A program made the position numbers and the translations under genes. A model generated the notes under the pieces. That model worked only from the letters and a program-made list of their open reading frames with translations, had not been told where the DNA came from and searched no databases. From JBGPLJ01 sp035644395 (GTDB lineage: Bacteria; Pseudomonadota; Gammaproteobacteria; Steroidobacterales; Steroidobacteraceae), in assembly GCA_035644395.1 (NCBI GenBank), contig DASQOR010000088.1, positions 35,148-99,147 of the forward strand: DNA of 64,000 nt, written 5' to 3'. Positions 33,477 through 42,174 of this stretch are shown here, piece by piece (the stretch's first letter is position 1; each line of letters opens with the position of its first letter).

Positions 33477-34330
33477 TGAGCCGGGTCCCGCACGGACCAG
33501 AATTCGCCGTCCCGTTCGACGCGCCGCTCGCGCTCGAGCTTGATGAGGTGCGCCTCGAGTGAATGACGCGCGAAACCGTGCAGCGCGGGCGTGACGTCGT
33601 CGTACACGCGTGGCACGAGTTCCGCGAGCGACACGCGCCCGGCCGCACGCAGGCGATCGACCGCCTTCGCTTCCCGCCGCAGTCGATGGGCGATGAGTCC
33701 TTCGACCGCCGCCAGCGGCTCAGTCAGGACGGCGCCGTGTCCCGGCGCGATGCCGCTCATGCCGACGTGTCGCAGGCGTTCGAGCGAAGCCAGGTACTGC
33801 GCCATGTCGCCGTCCGGCGCGAGAATCACCGTCGTCGAGCCGTTGAGGATGTGATCGCCGCTGAAGAGCAGCCCACTGGCCGCATGCAGGTAGCAGATAT
33901 GGTTCGACGCGTGGCCGGGCGTCGCGATTGCCAGCAGCTCGTGACCCGCGGCGCCGACGGATTCGCCATCGCGCACGATTCGGTCGAGGCGGGTTGCGTA
34001 GTCCTGACGGCCGTCCTGGGGCGCGACGGTCCCGACGATGCTCGCGCCCGTCGCGCGCTTCAAGCGCGTGGCGGCAGGTGAATGATCCGGATGCGTATGC
34101 GTGAGCACGATCCAGCGAACCGGTCCGGGCGCCGAGGCGATGAGCGCGTCGACGTGTTTTTCAATGTCCGGGCCCGGGTCGAGCACGGCGCAATCGCGTT
34201 CGCCGACGAGGTAGCTGTTGGTGCCCGGGCCGGTGAGGAGGCTGGCGTTCGGCGCCGTGACACGCAGCACCGCGCTCGCAAGCCGCGTGGCGATGCCCGG
34301 AACGACGGCCGATTCCCGCTGCGATGTCAT
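33473..34330 (-). CDS. Metallo-beta-lactamase-fold hydrolase (LACTB2-like)
   Basis: 285 residues. The zinc motif is LTHTHPDHSP near residue 80, with further ligands in GHASNHICYLH and LFSGDHIL. A C-terminal winged-helix-like part (HLIKLERERRVERDGEFW) is typical of the LACTB2/endoribonuclease-like group. Upstream in a two-gene unit with the ModF-like ATPase. Substrate (RNA, thioester or glutathione ester) cannot be read from the sequence. Confidence 0.82.
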   Translation of the reverse strand: MTSQRESAVVPGIATRLASAVLRVTAPNASLLTGPGTNSYLVGERDCAVLDPGPDIEKHVDALIASAPGPVRWIVLTHTHPDHSPAATRLKRATGASIVGTVAPQDGRQDYATRLDRIVRDGESVGAAGHELLAIATPGHASNHICYLHAASGLLFSGDHILNGSTTVILAPDGDMAQYLASLERLRHVGMSGIAPGHGAVLTEPLAAVEGLIAHRLRREAKAVDRLRAAGRVSLAELVPRVYDDVTPALHGFARHSLEAHLIKLERERRVERDGEFWSVRDPAQ

Positions 34331-34423
34331 CCGTTCGTTGCTCTGGCCTTCCGCGAACGCGCGAGAGTATCATCGCGCCGCCCGCCTCGCGCAATCGCAA
34401 ACATCCGAGCAAGCCCCGACAGC

Positions 34424-34522
34424 ATGACCGCACGGCGATCGAAAGCAGGGAAGCGGCGTCGCCGGTCGAGCGGGCTCATCCGGGCCGTGCGGGCGCTGCG
34501 CACTCCCCGCAATCGCAGGTAG
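34424..34522 (+). CDS. Possible 32-residue, very basic small protein
   Basis: A short ORF from ATG 34424 encodes about 32 residues, nearly half Arg/Lys (MTARRSKAGKRRRRSSG...). It lies in the 212-nt divergent gap before the cupin hydroxylase, ending 20 nt before that start. No strong ribosome-binding site is visible. Its place just before a gene whose relatives hydroxylate ribosomal proteins is suggestive only; it may be chance. Confidence 0.2.
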   Translation: MTARRSKAGKRRRRSSGLIRAVRALRTPRNRR

Positions 34523-34542
34523 CCCGGGGGCCGTTGACCCAC

Positions 34543-35730
34543 ATGCGGAGCCCTCCGTCACTGGCGCGTGTCCTCGCACCCTTCGCGCCCGGCCGATTTC
34601 TCGCCGACGTGTGGGGCGAGAAGCCCCTGCACGTCCGGGGAGCACCGCGGAAATTTGCCGGCCTCTTCGGCTGGCGGGCGCTCAACGACCTGCTCGCGAC
34701 GCAGCGGCTGGAACCACCCCGGCTGCGCCTGGCGATGGAGGGAGCGTCGGCGGCCGACCTGAGGTCCTTCCTGCAATACCGGTTGAATCGGGAGGAGCAA
34801 CGCACTGCGCGGCTCGATGTGCACCGGCTCAACAGCCGGCTCGCACGCGGGGCGACTCTCGTGCTGAACGAAGTGCAGGAGATGCATCCGCCGCTCGGTG
34901 CGCTGACGCGGGAGTTCGCGCGGCTGTTCGTCGCGGAGCCGAACGTCAATCTCTATGCCTCGTTCGGACGCCGGCCGGGCTTCGGCCCGCATTGGGACGA
35001 TCACGACGTATTCGTGCTGCAGCTCGCGGGCGAGAAACGCTGGCTCATCTACGGCCCGAGTCGACGCCACCCGCTCCATCGCGACGTGCGGCCGAATGAA
35101 ATGCAGCCGGTTCGCCCCGTGGCGCGTTACCGGCTGCATCCCGGCGATCTGCTCTACATTCCACGCGGTCACTGGCACGACGCGATCGCCGTCGGCGAAC
35201 CGACTCTGCACCTCACGCTCGGCATTTCTCCCCTCACGGCCGTCGACTACCTCACCTGGGTGGCTGACGATTTGCGGGCCGTCGAGTCGATGCGTCGCGA
35301 CCTGCCCCTGTTCGACGACAAACGGCGGGAGGAGTGGCATCGCACACTCAATGCCGCGGTGCTGCCGCGCCTCAACGAGAAGACCCTGAAGCGCTTTCTC
35401 GAGGGGCGGCGCGCGCGCCTCGATGCAAGCACGCGTCCGGCCCTGCCCCACGCGATCGCCGGGACGACGCGGCTCGGCAACGGCGATCGGCTGCAATGGA
35501 CGGGCTCGACAGGGACTGCGCATCGCGATGCCGCGGGTTTGACGGTTCGCAGCGGCGGTCGCGAATACGTCTTCGATCCGGCCGCCGCTCCGCTCATCGA
35601 ACGGCTGCTGAGCGGCAAGGCGGTCTCTTACGGACGGTTGCTGCGCAGTTTTGGCCGGCAACTCGGCGCGGGACGCCTGCGCCGCTTTGTCGGCGAGCTC
35701 CTGCGCGAACACTTCGTCACGATCGTCTGA
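34543..35730 (+). CDS. JmjC/cupin-4 2-oxoglutarate oxygenase (RoxA/YcfD-like)
   Basis: 395 residues from ATG 34543. It resembles bacterial ribosomal oxygenases, which hydroxylate an arginine of ribosomal protein L16. The Fe(II) facial triad is visible as HWDDHD (HxD) near residue 149-153 and His in YIPRGHWHD. The C-terminal winged-helix-like domain ends REHFVTIV. The in-frame ORF to 34324 overlaps the divergent gene and is unlikely. Its TGA begins the palindrome 35728-35810. Target protein is inferred from family. Confidence 0.85.
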   Translation: MRSPPSLARVLAPFAPGRFLADVWGEKPLHVRGAPRKFAGLFGWRALNDLLATQRLEPPRLRLAMEGASAADLRSFLQYRLNREEQRTARLDVHRLNSRLARGATLVLNEVQEMHPPLGALTREFARLFVAEPNVNLYASFGRRPGFGPHWDDHDVFVLQLAGEKRWLIYGPSRRHPLHRDVRPNEMQPVRPVARYRLHPGDLLYIPRGHWHDAIAVGEPTLHLTLGISPLTAVDYLTWVADDLRAVESMRRDLPLFDDKRREEWHRTLNAAVLPRLNEKTLKRFLEGRRARLDASTRPALPHAIAGTTRLGNGDRLQWTGSTGTAHRDAAGLTVRSGGREYVFDPAAAPLIERLLSGKAVSYGRLLRSFGRQLGAGRLRRFVGELLREHFVTIV

Positions 35731-35810
35731 AAAAGGGGACAGATTTATTTTCTCGCAAATCTGGTGCGGACGGCCAGATATTCGAGAAAATAAATCTGTC
35801 CCCTTTTTCA
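35728..35810. repeat. Perfect 28-nt inverted repeat spanning stop codon to stop codon
   Basis: Arms 35728-35755 and 35783-35810 are exact reverse complements over 28 nt with core GGGGACAGATTTATTTTC; the loop is 27 nt, the same as at 5284. The loop holds a nested ATCTGG/CCAGAT. The left end is the cupin gene stop and the right end is the Kef-like gene stop on the other strand. Second full member of this family in the window. Confidence 0.9.
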
Positions 35811-37577
35811 CTCGGAGGGGCGTGCGGCGTCGGCCTCGAAGAGCTTCTCGAGCTGCTGCGCGGACTCGCGGGCGGATGCCAGCAGCTTCTCCTGGTCGTC
35901 CTTGACCTCGTACTGCTGGCGCATCATCGCTTCGTCGTGCGCCCGGAAGGTGATGACGGCCTGCTTCGCATCGCTGCGCGTAGAACCGAGCGCCTCGAGC
36001 ACCTGCTCCGCCATGTCGAGACTCGACAGCAGCGTCTCGCGGATGATGTAGCGGATCTTGAAGTCGAGCAGCCGGAACGCGTCCTGGCGATTGCGCACGC
36101 GCGCGAAGATCTTGACCTTCGGATAGTTGCGCGTGACGAAATCCGCGATCCGCACCGACGCCTCGATGTCGTCGACCGCGATGATCAGGACCTCGGCGCG
36201 CTCGAGATTCGCGGAACGCAGGAGCTCCGGCCGCGAGGCGTCGCCGTAGAAGATGCGGCTGCCGAAGCGGCGCACGAAATCGACCTGCGTCTGGCTCGAC
36301 TCGAGCGCCGTGAAGCGGATGCCCTTCGCCCTGAGGATTCGCGCGAGGATCTGGCCGAAGCGGCCGAAGCCCGCGATCACGACGCGGTTGTCCTCGGGCT
36401 CGATCCGATCGAAGGGCTTCGGCTCCTCGCGCGTGAGCCACGGCCCGAGCCAGCGGTCATCGATGAGAAGGATCAGCGGGCTCAGCAGCATCGAGAGCGT
36501 CACGGCAAGCACCAGCGCTTCCGCGTCTGCCGCCGACAGCAAACCTTGCGTCCGCGCAATTGAAAAGAGCACGAACGCGAACTCGCCGCCCGCGAGCATG
36601 GCGAGCGAGAGCGAGCGGGCGCGGGCGCGCACGTAATGAGCGAAGCGCCCGACGCCATAGACGATGAGCGCCTTGACCGCCATCAGGCCCGCCGTGATGC
36701 CGAGGAGCTTCAGCGGAGCGCTCGTCATCAACCCGAGATTGACCGACATGCCGACCGCAATGAAGAGGAGTCCGAGCAGGAGCCCCTTGAAGGGCTCGAG
36801 GTCCGCTTCGAGCTCGTGCCGGTACTCGCTGTCCGCAAGCAGCACGCCGGCGAGAAACGCGCCGAGCGCCATCGAGAGGCCGGCGGCATGGACCAGCATC
36901 GCCGTCCCGATGACGACCAGCAGGGCCGCGGCCGTAAAGACTTCCGGAATCCGCGATTTCGCGACGTAGCGCAGGAGCGGGCGCACGACGTAGCGGCCAG
37001 CGGCGACAACGACGAAGATCGCGCCGATGCCGAGCGCGAATTGGCGCCAGGACATCGGGCCCGAGCTGTTGCCCGCGATCAGCGGCAGGAGCGCAAGGAC
37101 CGGCAGCACCGCGATGTCCTGGAAGAGCAGGATGCCGAAGGCGCCGCGTCCGTGCTGTGAGGTGAGCTCGTCGCGCTCGGCGAGCAGCTGCAGGACGAGC
37201 GGCGTCGATGAGAGACTGAGGCCGAACCCTGCGATCGCCGCGGCGACCGGCGTAAATCCCATCGCAACGCCGATCCCGGCGAACACGAGCGTCGTCAGGA
37301 CCACCTGCGCGGAGCCGAGACCGAAGACGACCCGGCGCATCGCCATGAGGCGCGACGGCTGCAGCTCCAGGCCGATCACGAAGAGCAGCAGCACGATGCC
37401 GAATTCGGCGATCTCGAGGATATTCTCGACGCGCGTCACGAGCTTCAGGCCCCAGGGCCCGATCACGATCCCGCTCACGAGGTAGGCGAGCACGGCGCTC
37501 AGCTGGAAGCGGCGGAAGAGCGGCACCGCGATCACGGCGGCCGCCAGGAAAAGCACGATTTCGGTCAGAAGATTCAT
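35808..37577 (-). CDS. Kef-type CPA2 monovalent cation:proton antiporter
   Basis: 589 residues. The N-terminal two thirds hold about 12 membrane segments of the Na/H-exchanger fold, with GFGLSLSSTPLVLQLL and GAFLAGVLLADSEYRHELE as in KefB/KefC. A cytoplasmic RCK/TrkA-N domain follows (residues ~395-510) with the Rossmann motif VVIAGFGRFGQ. A short acidic tail ends it. Likely potassium efflux or pH control; the glutathione-gating residues of KefC and a KefF/KefG partner are not evident, so gating is unknown. Confidence 0.88.
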   Translation of the reverse strand: MNLLTEIVLFLAAAVIAVPLFRRFQLSAVLAYLVSGIVIGPWGLKLVTRVENILEIAEFGIVLLLFVIGLELQPSRLMAMRRVVFGLGSAQVVLTTLVFAGIGVAMGFTPVAAAIAGFGLSLSSTPLVLQLLAERDELTSQHGRGAFGILLFQDIAVLPVLALLPLIAGNSSGPMSWRQFALGIGAIFVVVAAGRYVVRPLLRYVAKSRIPEVFTAAALLVVIGTAMLVHAAGLSMALGAFLAGVLLADSEYRHELEADLEPFKGLLLGLLFIAVGMSVNLGLMTSAPLKLLGITAGLMAVKALIVYGVGRFAHYVRARARSLSLAMLAGGEFAFVLFSIARTQGLLSAADAEALVLAVTLSMLLSPLILLIDDRWLGPWLTREEPKPFDRIEPEDNRVVIAGFGRFGQILARILRAKGIRFTALESSQTQVDFVRRFGSRIFYGDASRPELLRSANLERAEVLIIAVDDIEASVRIADFVTRNYPKVKIFARVRNRQDAFRLLDFKIRYIIRETLLSSLDMAEQVLEALGSTRSDAKQAVITFRAHDEAMMRQQYEVKDDQEKLLASARESAQQLEKLFEADAARPSE

Positions 37578-37627
37578 GGGACCTCCGCTCTGCTTGTATT
37601 CTATGTCGCCATCGACGGGGAGTCCTG

Positions 37628-38824
37628 ATGAAGCAAGTGGCCGCGAGCGCGCGCCTGGTGATCATCCTCGGCGCGATCAGCGCCTTCGCGCCGCTCTCGA
37701 TCGACATGTACCTGCCGGGCTTCGCGGCCATCCGGCACGAATTCGGCGCATCCGCCGAGTCCGTGCAATGGACGCTCTCCGCTTTTTTCATCGGCCTCGC
37801 GGCCGGGCAGTTCTTCTACGGCCCGCTCGCCGATCATTTCGGCCGCAAGCCGCCGCTTGCGGTCGGCCTCGTGCTGTACACGCTCGCCTCGATCGGCTGC
37901 GGCCTCGCGCCGAATGTCGAAACCCTGATCGCCATGCGGACGCTCCAGGCGCTTGGCGGCTGCGCGGGCGTCGTCATCGCGCAGGCCATGGTGCGGGACC
38001 TCTTCGAACCACAGGTCGGCGCCCGCGTGCTGTCACGGCTCGTGCTCGTGTTCGGCGTGGCGCCGATCATTGCGCCGTCGATCGGCGCCTGGATCGTGCG
38101 CGTGTCCGACTGGCGTGCCATCTTCTGGATTCTTACTGCCATCGGCGCAGCCTGCCTCGTGAGCGCAATGCTATTGCTGCCCGAAACACGCCCTCGCCGC
38201 TCCGACCGGCCACCACTCGCCTTGATGCCGGTGCTGCGAGACTACTGGAGCCTGCTGTCGGAGCGCCGCTTTCTCGGATTCGCCTCGGCCGTGTCCCTCA
38301 CCCACGCGTCCGTCATGGCCTATGTAACGGCCGGAGCCTTCGTCTTCATCCAGCTCTATGGCCTGTCGCCGACGCAGTTCGCCTTGCTGTTCGCGCTCAA
38401 TGCGTGCGCGCTCGTCATCGGCGCGCAGTGGAACGCTCATCTGCTGAAGTCGCATGGCGCGGCGACGCTCCTCACGCGCACGACTTTCATCCCGCCGATC
38501 CTCTGCGCCGTGCTCATCGTCCTCACGGTGCATCAAACGGGCGGCATTGCCGCACTGATCGCGGTGATGTGGCCCTATCTCTTCACGATGTCGATCGTCC
38601 GACCGGATGCGACAGCTTGTGCGCTGGCCGATCACGCGGAGCGTGCCGGTACGGCGAGCTCGCTCATCGGCGTGCTGCAGTTCCTGCTCGCGACGCTTGC
38701 CGGAGTCTTCATGGGCTTGATCCACGACGGCACCGCGAAACCGATGGCGATCACGATGACGCTGCTGACGGCGGCGGGCTTTGTTCTGCATCGCTGGCTG
38801 ACCCGTAACCCGGCTCCTCAATAG
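37628..38824 (+). CDS. Bcr/CflA-family multidrug efflux MFS transporter
   Basis: 398 residues with 12 predicted membrane segments. The Bcr/CflA start (ILGAISAFAPLSIDMYLPGF) is clear and includes the acidic residue of helix 1. Motif A appears as GPLADHFGRKP and motif C-like as GVAPIIAPSIGAW. Drug:H+ antiporter of the DHA1 type. Nine nt upstream of crcB and likely cotranscribed; divergent from the Kef antiporter. Confidence 0.9.
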   Translation: MKQVAASARLVIILGAISAFAPLSIDMYLPGFAAIRHEFGASAESVQWTLSAFFIGLAAGQFFYGPLADHFGRKPPLAVGLVLYTLASIGCGLAPNVETLIAMRTLQALGGCAGVVIAQAMVRDLFEPQVGARVLSRLVLVFGVAPIIAPSIGAWIVRVSDWRAIFWILTAIGAACLVSAMLLLPETRPRRSDRPPLALMPVLRDYWSLLSERRFLGFASAVSLTHASVMAYVTAGAFVFIQLYGLSPTQFALLFALNACALVIGAQWNAHLLKSHGAATLLTRTTFIPPILCAVLIVLTVHQTGGIAALIAVMWPYLFTMSIVRPDATACALADHAERAGTASSLIGVLQFLLATLAGVFMGLIHDGTAKPMAITMTLLTAAGFVLHRWLTRNPAPQ

Positions 38825-38833
38825 GCGAAACAA

Positions 38834-39217
38834 ATGACAGCTATCTACCTGCTTGCGATTGCCGTCGGTGCCGTTCTCGGCGCCTGGGCCCGCTGGGGCC
38901 TCACGCTCGTGCTTAACCCGGTTTTCCCGCAGGTTCCGCTCGGAACGCTCGCGGTGAATCTCATCGGGGGATTGCTGGTCGGGATCGCCATTACGGTCGC
39001 GGAGCCCGCGGGCCTTGCGCTTGCGACGCGCCTCTTCATTACGACCGGTTTTCTCGGCGCATTCACCACGTTCTCGGCGTTTTCCGCCGAAACCATGGCT
39101 CTCATCCTGCGTGCCGACTACGGCTGGGCGCTAGCGACTGCCGCGGCGCACCTCCTCGGTTCGCTCCTCATGACCGGTGCGGGCATATTCATGGTACGAA
39201 TGATTCTGGCGCGCTAG
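38834..39217 (+). CDS. crcB: Fluoride channel CrcB/Fluc
   Basis: 127-residue inner-membrane protein with four hydrophobic segments that forms dual-topology dimers exporting fluoride. Family motifs: GAVLGAWARWGLT at the N-terminus, GTLAVNLIGG and the FITTGFLGAFTTFSAFS segment with the selectivity phenylalanines. No fluoride riboswitch is recognisable in the 9 nt after the efflux gene. Confidence 0.92.
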   Translation: MTAIYLLAIAVGAVLGAWARWGLTLVLNPVFPQVPLGTLAVNLIGGLLVGIAITVAEPAGLALATRLFITTGFLGAFTTFSAFSAETMALILRADYGWALATAAAHLLGSLLMTGAGIFMVRMILAR

Positions 39218-39272
39218 ATCGAAGGCGGTACCATAAAGCCGGCGGCATCTATCCCTCAGGCGGAGCGTCCCC

Positions 39273-39983
39273 TTGATCGACATCTATTTCTGGCCCACGG
39301 GCAACGGCAAGAAGATCACCATCATGTGCGAGGAGTGCGCGCTCCCGTACCGGGTGATCCCGGTCAACATCAACAAGGGCGACCAGTCGACGCCCGGGTA
39401 CTCGCTCCTGAATCCGAATAACAAGATGCCGACCATTGTCGATGCTGAGGCCAAGGGCGGGCCGATCACGATCTTCGAATCGGGCGCGATCCTCGAATAC
39501 CTCGGCGAGAAGACCGGCAAGTTCCTGCCGAAGGACCTGCACGGGAAGTTCCGCGTGCTGCAGTGGGTGTACTGGCAGATCGGCGGCCTCGGGCCGATGG
39601 CGGGCCAGGCGCATCACTTCCTGCGTTACGCGCCGCAGAAGGTCGAATACGCGATGCACCGCTTCCGCACGGAATGTGCGCGCCTCTACAAGGTGATGGA
39701 CACGCAGCTCGCGAAGGGCGAATACCTCGCGGGCGAATATTCCATCGCGGATATCGCGTGCTGGCCCTGGGTCGTGCGCCATGACTGGCAGGAGCAGAAC
39801 CTCGACGACTTCCCGAATGTGAAGCGCTGGTTCGCCGCGGTCGGCGCGCGCCCCGCCGTCGAGCGCGGTGCGGCCGTCGGCAAGGAGTGGACGAGCTTCG
39901 CGCAGCCGATGTCGGACGCGGACAAGAAGCAGCTCTTCAATCTCAGGGACGAGGACTTCAAGAAGCCCGTGACGGGCGGCTGA
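39273..39983 (+). CDS. Glutathione S-transferase (Ure2/YghU-like)
   Basis: 236 residues, TTG start with GGAG 7 nt upstream. N-terminal thioredoxin-fold domain (WPTGNGKKITIMCEE, then NKMPTIVD and FESGAILEYLGE, which bind glutathione) and an all-helical C-terminal domain (GEYLAGEYSIADIACWPWV). The 'TxNGxK' start is typical of Nu-class/Ure2-like GSTs, which often act as disulfide reductases. Five nt before the PPK2 gene. Confidence 0.88.
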   Translation: MIDIYFWPTGNGKKITIMCEECALPYRVIPVNINKGDQSTPGYSLLNPNNKMPTIVDAEAKGGPITIFESGAILEYLGEKTGKFLPKDLHGKFRVLQWVYWQIGGLGPMAGQAHHFLRYAPQKVEYAMHRFRTECARLYKVMDTQLAKGEYLAGEYSIADIACWPWVVRHDWQEQNLDDFPNVKRWFAAVGARPAVERGAAVGKEWTSFAQPMSDADKKQLFNLRDEDFKKPVTGG

Positions 39984-39988
39984 CGACC

Positions 39989-40864
39989 GTGAAGTTTCAC
40001 GCCAAGCACTTCCGGGTTCGCCCGGGCGAGAAGGTCGATCTCGGCGAGCGCAAGACGCGCGTCAAGCCGCTCTACAACTCGAAGCAGCACTACGAGACGC
40101 TGCTCGAGGCGAGCACGCGCGAGCTGAGCCGCGAACAGAGCATGCTGTACGCTTCGGACCAGTACGCGCTCCTCGTGATCTTTCAGGCGATGGACGCCGC
40201 CGGCAAGGACAGCGTCATCAAGCACGTCATGTCCGGCGTCAACCCGCAGGGCTGCCAGGTTTTCAGCTTCAAGCACCCGAGCGCGCAGGATCTCGATCAC
40301 GATTTTCTCTGGCGCACGAGCGTGTGCCTGCCCGAGCGCGGCCGCATCGGCATTTTCAACCGCTCGTACTACGAGGAAGTACTCGTAGTGCGCGTGCACC
40401 CGGAAATCCTCGCGGCTCAGCGCCTGCCGGGCACGGCCGGCGATCGCGACGAATTGTGGCCGGGGCGCTATCGGTCGATCGTCGATCTCGAGCGACACCT
40501 GACTGCCAACGGCACGCGCATCGTGAAATTCTTCCTGCACCTCTCGAAAGAGGAGCAGCGCAAGCGGTTCCTGGAGCGTATCGACGATCCTGACAAGAAC
40601 TGGAAGTTCAGTCCGGCGGATGTCACCGAACGCAGGTTCTGGAAGAAGTACATGAAGGCCTATGCGGCCTGCCTCGGTGCGACGAGCACGCACGAGGCGC
40701 CCTGGTACGTCGTGCCGGCGGATGACAAGCCGAACGCGCAGCTCATCGTCTCGCAGATTCTTCTCGAAACGATGCGCGGGCTCGGGCTTGCCTATCCCGA
40801 GGTCGACAAGCATCGCGCGCGCGAACTGCAGTCGATCCGCCGGCGGCTCGCTGCCGAAGGTTGA
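39989..40864 (+). CDS. ppk2: PPK2-family polyphosphate kinase
   Basis: 291 residues from GTG 39989. P-loop kinase that moves phosphate between polyphosphate and nucleotides. Walker A AMDAAGKDS near residue 68, the lid region SGVNPQGCQVFSFK and Walker B-like FNRSYYEEVLVVRVH are all present. The single-domain layout resembles class III PPK2 (AMP/ADP phosphorylation), but nucleotide preference is not certain. It follows the GST gene by 5 nt. Confidence 0.9.
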   Translation: MKFHAKHFRVRPGEKVDLGERKTRVKPLYNSKQHYETLLEASTRELSREQSMLYASDQYALLVIFQAMDAAGKDSVIKHVMSGVNPQGCQVFSFKHPSAQDLDHDFLWRTSVCLPERGRIGIFNRSYYEEVLVVRVHPEILAAQRLPGTAGDRDELWPGRYRSIVDLERHLTANGTRIVKFFLHLSKEEQRKRFLERIDDPDKNWKFSPADVTERRFWKKYMKAYAACLGATSTHEAPWYVVPADDKPNAQLIVSQILLETMRGLGLAYPEVDKHRARELQSIRRRLAAEG

Positions 40865-40875
40865 CGCCATTTCCG

Positions 40876-42174
40876 CTACGCCCGAGGCTCGCCTCGCATG
40901 CGCAGTTGCCGCTTGCCGAGAACGAGACCCAGCACGCCGGCGATGACGAGACCGGAGGCGAGCGTGATCAGGCCCGGCGTGTAACTCCCCGTGCGGTCCT
41001 TGAAGTAGCCGACGAGGAACGGCCCGAGGAAGCCCGCGAGATTGCCGAAGGAGTTGATGAGCGCGATGCCTCCGGCCGCCGCGGTGCCTGTCAGCACCGC
41101 CGTCGGCAAGGTCCAGAAAACCGCGGTGAGCCCGTAGATCCCCATGGCGCCCACCGTGAGTGAGACGATCGACACCCAGAATTGGCCGGTGAGACTCCCA
41201 TACACGAAGCCGGCGGCGCCGATGAACCCGGGCAACGCGACGTGCCAGGCGCGTTCGCCGGTGCGATCCGAATGCCGTCCCCAGAAATACATGGTGACGG
41301 CGCTCGCGGCGAAAGGAATGACGATGTACCAGCCGACCTCGCGATTGCTCAGGTTGCCGAGTGACTTGATGATCTTGGGCGCCCAGAACCCGAAGCCGTA
41401 GCTGCCGAGCACCATCGAGAAATACAACGCCGTGTAGCCCCAGACCTCAAGGCTCAGGAGGCCCGCACGGAGCGAAGAGTGACGGCTCGTCCGGCCGTCG
41501 CGATCGATGGCTGCCGTGAGCGTCGCGCGCTCCCCGTCCGTGAGCCAGTTCGCGTCGCGCGGCGTATCGCGCAATACCTTGAGCACGATGAACCCAAGCA
41601 GCAATGCCGGCACGGCTTCGATCACGAACATCGACTGCCAGCCCTTCAAGCCGAAGAGCGGCAGGTCGAGGAGCGTCGTCGAAACCGGGCCGCCCACGAT
41701 ATTCGCGAGCGGGATCGCGATGAAGAAGTAGGCCATGACCGAGCCGCGCACGCCGTTCGGAAACCAGTAGGTCAGGTAGAGAACGATGCCCGGGAAGAAA
41801 CCCGCCTCCATCACGCCGAGCAGGAAGCGCAGCACATGGAAGCTCACCGGCCCCCTGGCAAGGATCATCGCCATCGACACGATGCCCCAGCTCACCATGA
41901 TGCGTGCAATCCAGCGGCGCGCGCCGAAGCGCTGCAAGGCGAGGTTGCTCGGCACCTCGAACAGAAAATAGCCGATGAAGAAAATACCGGAGCCGATGCC
42001 GAAGGCGGTATTCGTGAGGCCGATGTCCTTGTTCATCGTGAGCGCCGCGAAGCTCACGTTCACCCGGTCGAGGTAGGCGACGAAGTACAGGAGGATGAGG
42101 AACGGCATCAGCCGCACGGCGACCTTGCGGACGACGGCGCGCTCCTCGGGCGAGGCGACGGGCGGTCCCGTCAT
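40876..42174 (-). CDS. MFS transporter, anion:cation symporter family (probable sugar-acid uptake)
   Basis: 432 residues with about 12 membrane segments. LYFVAYLDRVNVSFAAL at helix 1 and GYFLFEVPSNLALQRFGARRW at helix 2 are signatures of the ACS family (tartrate, glucarate, hexuronate, phthalate carriers). Its ATG overlaps the stop of the LacI regulator gene (ATGA), so the two form one unit. Beside GH67 and under a LacI regulator, uptake of glucuronate or an aldouronic acid is the best guess. Confidence 0.85.
   Translation of the reverse strand: MTGPPVASPEERAVVRKVAVRLMPFLILLYFVAYLDRVNVSFAALTMNKDIGLTNTAFGIGSGIFFIGYFLFEVPSNLALQRFGARRWIARIMVSWGIVSMAMILARGPVSFHVLRFLLGVMEAGFFPGIVLYLTYWFPNGVRGSVMAYFFIAIPLANIVGGPVSTTLLDLPLFGLKGWQSMFVIEAVPALLLGFIVLKVLRDTPRDANWLTDGERATLTAAIDRDGRTSRHSSLRAGLLSLEVWGYTALYFSMVLGSYGFGFWAPKIIKSLGNLSNREVGWYIVIPFAASAVTMYFWGRHSDRTGERAWHVALPGFIGAAGFVYGSLTGQFWVSIVSLTVGAMGIYGLTAVFWTLPTAVLTGTAAAGGIALINSFGNLAGFLGPFLVGYFKDRTGSYTPGLITLASGLVIAGVLGLVLGKRQLRMRGEPRA

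Noticed and set aside
38825..38833. Fluoride riboswitch for crcB
   Set aside because: Only 9 nt separate crcB from the upstream efflux gene, and no conserved fluoride aptamer pattern was recognised before that gene.
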